A stretch of 15,273 nt of DNA. Origin: JAPLXD01 sp041662765. Lineage in GTDB: Bacteria; Patescibacteriota; Minisyncoccia; Moranbacterales; UBA11712. Under the pieces are notes generated by a model. The model made no database searches. It had not been told where the DNA came from and saw only the letters and a list, made by a program, of their open reading frames with translations. The stretch lies in contig JBAZRT010000015.1 of assembly GCA_041662765.1 (NCBI GenBank), forward strand, positions 1 to 15,273. Reading direction: 5' to 3'. Made by a program: the position numbers and the translations under genes. Numbering within the stretch: position 1 is the first letter of the stretch; every line of letters starts with the position of its first letter. Shown one piece after another: positions 13,271 through 15,273 of this stretch.

Positions 13271-13660
13271 TTATTGCCCCGGCATCCAGTCGGGATTGGC
13301 CAGGCGGTAAATGATCTCCCGCCAATTCAGCCCTTCTCCATTGGAGCAGGGCACAAAAGTACCATTACCGCGAGGGCAAAGTTCGCGATAAAGTTCGGCC
13401 CGGTTGTCCATTCCCAGCCGCTCCCATCCAGGCGGCGTCCCCGAATTGCCCACGGAGAGCCATACCTCTGCGCCTTCGGTGACAATGACCGACAGACCGT
13501 TGTTGGAATCATGACGGCCGAGGGCATCAGCCTCTGGCTTAATGATGCTGCCTTCACCCAGTCCTCCGTACGCGTGATCCGTTTTCAGGCCATCGACCCT
13601 TACAAATCCGGCTATGGCCAGTTTCGCCCGCTGCTCGGGAGTTGTATTTTTTATCGCCAC
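13271..13660 (-). CDS. Small protein of unknown family
   Basis: 129 residues, rich in Gly, charged and Trp residues, with no signal peptide or membrane helix. Recognisable stretches are TPEQRAKLAIAGFVRVDGLKTD near the N-terminus and LNWREIIYRLANPDWMPGQ at the end, plus two cysteines in CPRGNGTFVPC. I do not recognise a family. I chose GTG 13660 because AAGGAG lies 6 nt upstream (13672-13667), a textbook ribosome site; an in-frame TTG at 13717 would add 19 residues but lacks such a site. The frame is fully open for 148 codons and its composition is protein-like. Same strand as the secreted-protein gene downstream, so the two may form one transcript with the structured spacer between them. Confidence 0.65.
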   Translation of the reverse strand: MAIKNTTPEQRAKLAIAGFVRVDGLKTDHAYGGLGEGSIIKPEADALGRHDSNNGLSVIVTEGAEVWLSVGNSGTPPGWERLGMDNRAELYRELCPRGNGTFVPCSNGEGLNWREIIYRLANPDWMPGQ

Positions 13661-13742
13661 GCCATTCTCCTTTTCTTTGTGATTGTAATCTTTCTCAACC
13701 CGCGGCAATTCCGGCAATTTGTCTGCGATTATTCATTACTTT

Positions 13743-13754
13743 ATCAGATCTGAT
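13743..13754. promoter_or_regulatory. Short perfect palindrome upstream of the 13271-13660 gene
   Basis: ATCAGATCTGAT is a perfect 12-bp palindrome about 83 nt upstream of the GTG start. It could be an operator half-site pair, but a palindrome of this size can occur by chance. No convincing promoter boxes were found near it. Confidence 0.25.
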
Positions 13755-13817
13755 TACTGGAATTGCTGCGGGATCGAGAAATAAGCTATTTTAAAGTGCA
13801 ACGTGTTATTCTAGCAC

Positions 13818-13850
13818 ACAAAAACCGACCTGTCAAATGACCGGCCGGTT
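13818..13850 (-). terminator. Intrinsic terminator downstream of the cupin gene (minus strand)
   Basis: On the minus strand AACCGGCC (13850-13843) pairs with GGTCGGTT (13830-13823), 8 bp with one G-U pair and a 12-nt loop, ending in TTTTT then GTGTG. It lies about 80 nt after the cupin stop codon. Confidence 0.65.
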
Positions 13851-13894
13851 CTGTGAAACATTCGTGTTATTTTGCTTTGTATAAGCCATGTATC

Positions 13895-13930
13895 GTAGAG
13901 CCGAGGCAATGCCTCGGCTCTACTTTTTTT
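13895..13930 (+). repeat. Perfect 13-bp-stem palindrome with T tract (REP-like or terminator)
   Basis: GTAGAGCCGAGGC (13895-13907), loop AAT, and GCCTCGGCTCTAC (13911-13923) pair perfectly. Seven T follow on the plus strand (13924-13930) and overlap the cupin stop codon on the other strand. It has the form of an intrinsic terminator for plus-strand transcription, yet no plus-strand gene lies upstream. Palindromes of the type GTAGAG..CTCTAC occur as dispersed repeats in many bacterial genomes, so a REP-like element is as likely. Confidence 0.75.
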
Positions 13931-14327
13931 ATTCCGTTGTCTTTCCCTCAAATTCATCCGTGGTGTCGGCCTGCGCGTCGGCTTTCGTCGCATGCACCGT
14001 TCCGTCGCGGTGTTCGGGGGGAGAATAGATGGTATAGAGCTTCATCGGCTCGGTTTCCGAGGTGTTCACAAAATTGTGCTTTGTTCCGGCCGGAACGACA
14101 ATCGCGAAATCGTCCGCGATATCAGATTCGACGCCGTCGAGAATCGCTTTGCCCGTCCCCTTCTCAATCCGAATGAACTGATCAAGCGTGTGTGTCTCTT
14201 CTCCGATTTCTTCCAAGGGTTTGAGCGCCATCACCACCAACTGGCTGAATTTGGCCGTATAGAGAACTTTGCGAAAATTCTCGTTCTCCAGGGTTTCTTT
14301 TTCTATGTTTGCAACGTAGCCTTGCAT
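13929..14327 (-). CDS. Small cupin-domain protein
   Basis: 132 residues forming one cupin (double-stranded beta-helix) domain. Motif 1 is GEETHTLDQFIRIEKGTG at about 42-59 with H46, Q50 and E55 as likely metal ligands; one usual His of HxH is absent. Motif 2 is VPAGTKHNFVNTS at about 78-90 with H84. The start MQGYVANIEKETLENENFRKVLYT and the tail YTIYSPPEHRDGTVH match a widespread family of single-cupin proteins with no established substrate. The C-terminal 20 residues are acidic and probably disordered. The ATG at 14327 has no clear Shine-Dalgarno. A promoter with a perfect TATAAT is 29 nt upstream and a terminator follows, so it is a single-gene unit. The exact reaction cannot be named. Confidence 0.9.
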   Translation of the reverse strand: MQGYVANIEKETLENENFRKVLYTAKFSQLVVMALKPLEEIGEETHTLDQFIRIEKGTGKAILDGVESDIADDFAIVVPAGTKHNFVNTSETEPMKLYTIYSPPEHRDGTVHATKADAQADTTDEFEGKTTE

Positions 14328-14355
14328 ATGTTTAACTTTTACGAATTATGAATCC

Positions 14356-14391
14356 ATTATAGCCCCCGCTCGCTTCGTTATGCAAAGCATA
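14356..14391 (-). promoter_or_regulatory. Cupin promoter with overlapping palindrome
   Basis: On the minus strand TTGCAT (14385-14380), an 18-bp spacer and TATAAT (14361-14356) form a sigma-70-like promoter about 29 nt ahead of the cupin ATG. The -35 box overlaps the perfect palindrome TATGC-AAA-GCATA (14379-14391), which is a plausible repressor site. TATGCTT is repeated directly 13 bp apart just upstream. Confidence 0.6.
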
Positions 14392-14449
14392 CCGGGCAAG
14401 CATATATTATTACGACTCGGATAATTTTTTATTTCTTTTAGTTTCCACT

Positions 14450-14881
14450 TTATCTAATTTGGATATTATCGGCCGAGAGAGTTCCATCCGAGTTGTTTTT
14501 TCCGCTGGCCATCACTTGCTGACCGTCTGCCAGATCAGATGCCGAACCGACTGCCGTTTTCCCGATAGCCGTCGAGCCTGCAAAGAAAATAATTTTCGAT
14601 CCGCCGTCGGGAGTCTTCACTGTGATTCCTTTTTCGTCTTTGGAAATTATTTCCCCCGTGACAAACCCGCCGTTTTCCTTTGGCGCCCCACCCTTTGCGC
14701 CCGCGAATCCTCCGGCTCCGCCCGGTCTTCGCTGTCCGTCAGCGCCTTGTTGCATATTGCCGCTGCGCAACAATCCTTGTGAAGATAATTTATCTTTTTC
14801 ATAGACTGTTCCGCCGAAAAAGGCTCCAGCTCCTACGATAATCACAACCGCAATTGTCGAAAACAATTTCTTTTTTTGCAT
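14450..14881 (-). CDS. Membrane-anchored DUF5666-like protein
   Basis: 143 residues. An N-terminal membrane anchor lies at about 7-26 after a basic start MQKKK; there is no obvious cleavage site, so it is probably a signal anchor. A Gly/Gln/Ala/Pro-rich flexible linker (about 40-72) leads to a beta-rich domain (about 74-143) with GEIISKDEKGITVKTPDGG, FAGSTAIGKTAVGSASDL and DGQQVMASGK, the pattern of DUF5666-type OB-like domains outside the membrane. AAAGGA lies 7 nt upstream of ATG 14881, a good ribosome site. The gene is 32 nt downstream of a MacB-type permease on the same strand, suggesting an operon in which this protein assists an export or envelope function. The molecular role of the family is not known to me. 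Confidence 0.8.
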   Translation of the reverse strand: MQKKKLFSTIAVVIIVGAGAFFGGTVYEKDKLSSQGLLRSGNMQQGADGQRRPGGAGGFAGAKGGAPKENGGFVTGEIISKDEKGITVKTPDGGSKIIFFAGSTAIGKTAVGSASDLADGQQVMASGKNNSDGTLSADNIQIR

Positions 14882-14913
14882 ATTTTTTCCTTTAGTTTAA
14901 TTATAATTTTATG

Positions 14914-15273
14914 CTACTCATAACGCAATGCGTCTATTGGGTTCATAGCTGCGGCTTTGCGAGCAGGGTAGAATCCGAAAACAATTCCGATTCCCGCCGA
15001 AACGCCGAAGGCAAGAAAAATCGATGAAACCGAAATTTCCGGCGTGATACTCAAAAAGCCCGACAGCACCAGTGACGATATCCAGCCCAAAATAATTCCA
15101 ATGAAGCCTCCGAAAAATGTCAGCGCGGTCGCTTCCGCCAAAAATTGCAGATTGATATATATTTTGCGGATGCCCACCGCTTTTCGAAGGCCGATTTCTT
15201 TCGTCCGTTCCGTGACGGTTGTGAGCATCATATTCATGATGCCGATTCCGCCCACAACCAGAGAAATTCCGGC
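14914..15273 (-). CDS. MacB/FtsX-family ABC transporter permease, 3' end only
   Basis: The last 119 residues of an ABC permease whose start is beyond the right edge. The visible part begins AGISLVVGGIGIMNMMLTTVTERTKEIGLRKAVG, the signature of MacB/YknZ-type permeases, then two membrane helices (about IYINLQFLAEATALTFFGGFIGIILGW and ISVSSIFLAFGVSAGIGIVFGF). It ends with the conserved FYPARKAAAMNPIDALRYE. Such permeases work with a LolD/MacA-type partner ATPase in peptide or lipoprotein export or mechanotransmission. The ATPase is presumably upstream outside the window. The DUF5666-like gene follows after 32 nt. The substrate cannot be told. Confidence 0.93.
   Translation of the reverse strand, partial: AGISLVVGGIGIMNMMLTTVTERTKEIGLRKAVGIRKIYINLQFLAEATALTFFGGFIGIILGWISSLVLSGFLSITPEISVSSIFLAFGVSAGIGIVFGFYPARKAAAMNPIDALRYE

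Noticed and set aside
13083..13325. 80-codon minus-strand frame covering the two hairpins.
   Set aside because: It overlaps the end of the 13271-13660 gene and the structured spacer; composition is Arg-rich and without a supported start.

Overview
The window looks like a chromosomal piece of a small-genome bacterium of the Candidate Phyla Radiation (Patescibacteria, most like a Parcubacteria-type lineage). This is an inference from gene content: a monoderm-style type IV pilus operon without PilP/PilQ, a free-standing LAGLIDADG protein, a MacB-type permease followed by a DUF5666-like protein, weak or missing Shine-Dalgarno sequences before several genes, and some tRNA genes without encoded CCA. 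UGA acts as an ordinary stop (pilM ends in TGA), which argues against the Gracilibacteria/Absconditabacteria code.

Layout. (1) Positions 1-7368, minus strand: one type IV pilus cluster in transcription order pilM, pilN, pilO, pilB, a receiver-only response regulator, pilT, pilC and a major-pilin-like prepilin cut by the left edge. PilM/N/O form the inner-membrane platform, PilC is the membrane base, PilB drives extension, PilT drives retraction, and the receiver protein may connect the machine to signalling. (2) Positions 7369-7591: a divergent intergenic region with a minus-strand terminator-like hairpin in front of pilM and a promoter for comF whose -10 box lies in a short palindrome. (3) Positions 7592-12631, plus strand: comF (DNA uptake, linked in function to the pilus), a LAGLIDADG protein with its own near-consensus promoter, tRNA-Ser(GCU), tRNA-Ser(UGA), a two-helix membrane protein, tRNA-Arg(GCG), two tandem 75-bp broken copies of a tRNA-Arg gene, the intact tRNA-Arg(CCG), and recG. 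(4) Positions 12630-15273, minus strand: a secreted small protein and a second unrecognised small protein separated by two large hairpins, a cupin protein with promoter and terminator, a DUF5666-like membrane-anchored protein, and the 3' end of a MacB/FtsX-type ABC permease cut by the right edge.

The most unusual parts are the 75-bp tandem pseudo-tRNA units at 10323-10472, the recG reading frame whose family similarity runs upstream of its first ATG with no standard start codon, the LAGLIDADG cassette fitted tightly between comF and tRNA-Ser, the structured intergenic region at 13121-13199, and a 13-bp-stem palindrome next to the cupin stop codon. No CRISPR array, insertion sequence, rRNA or replication origin was seen.
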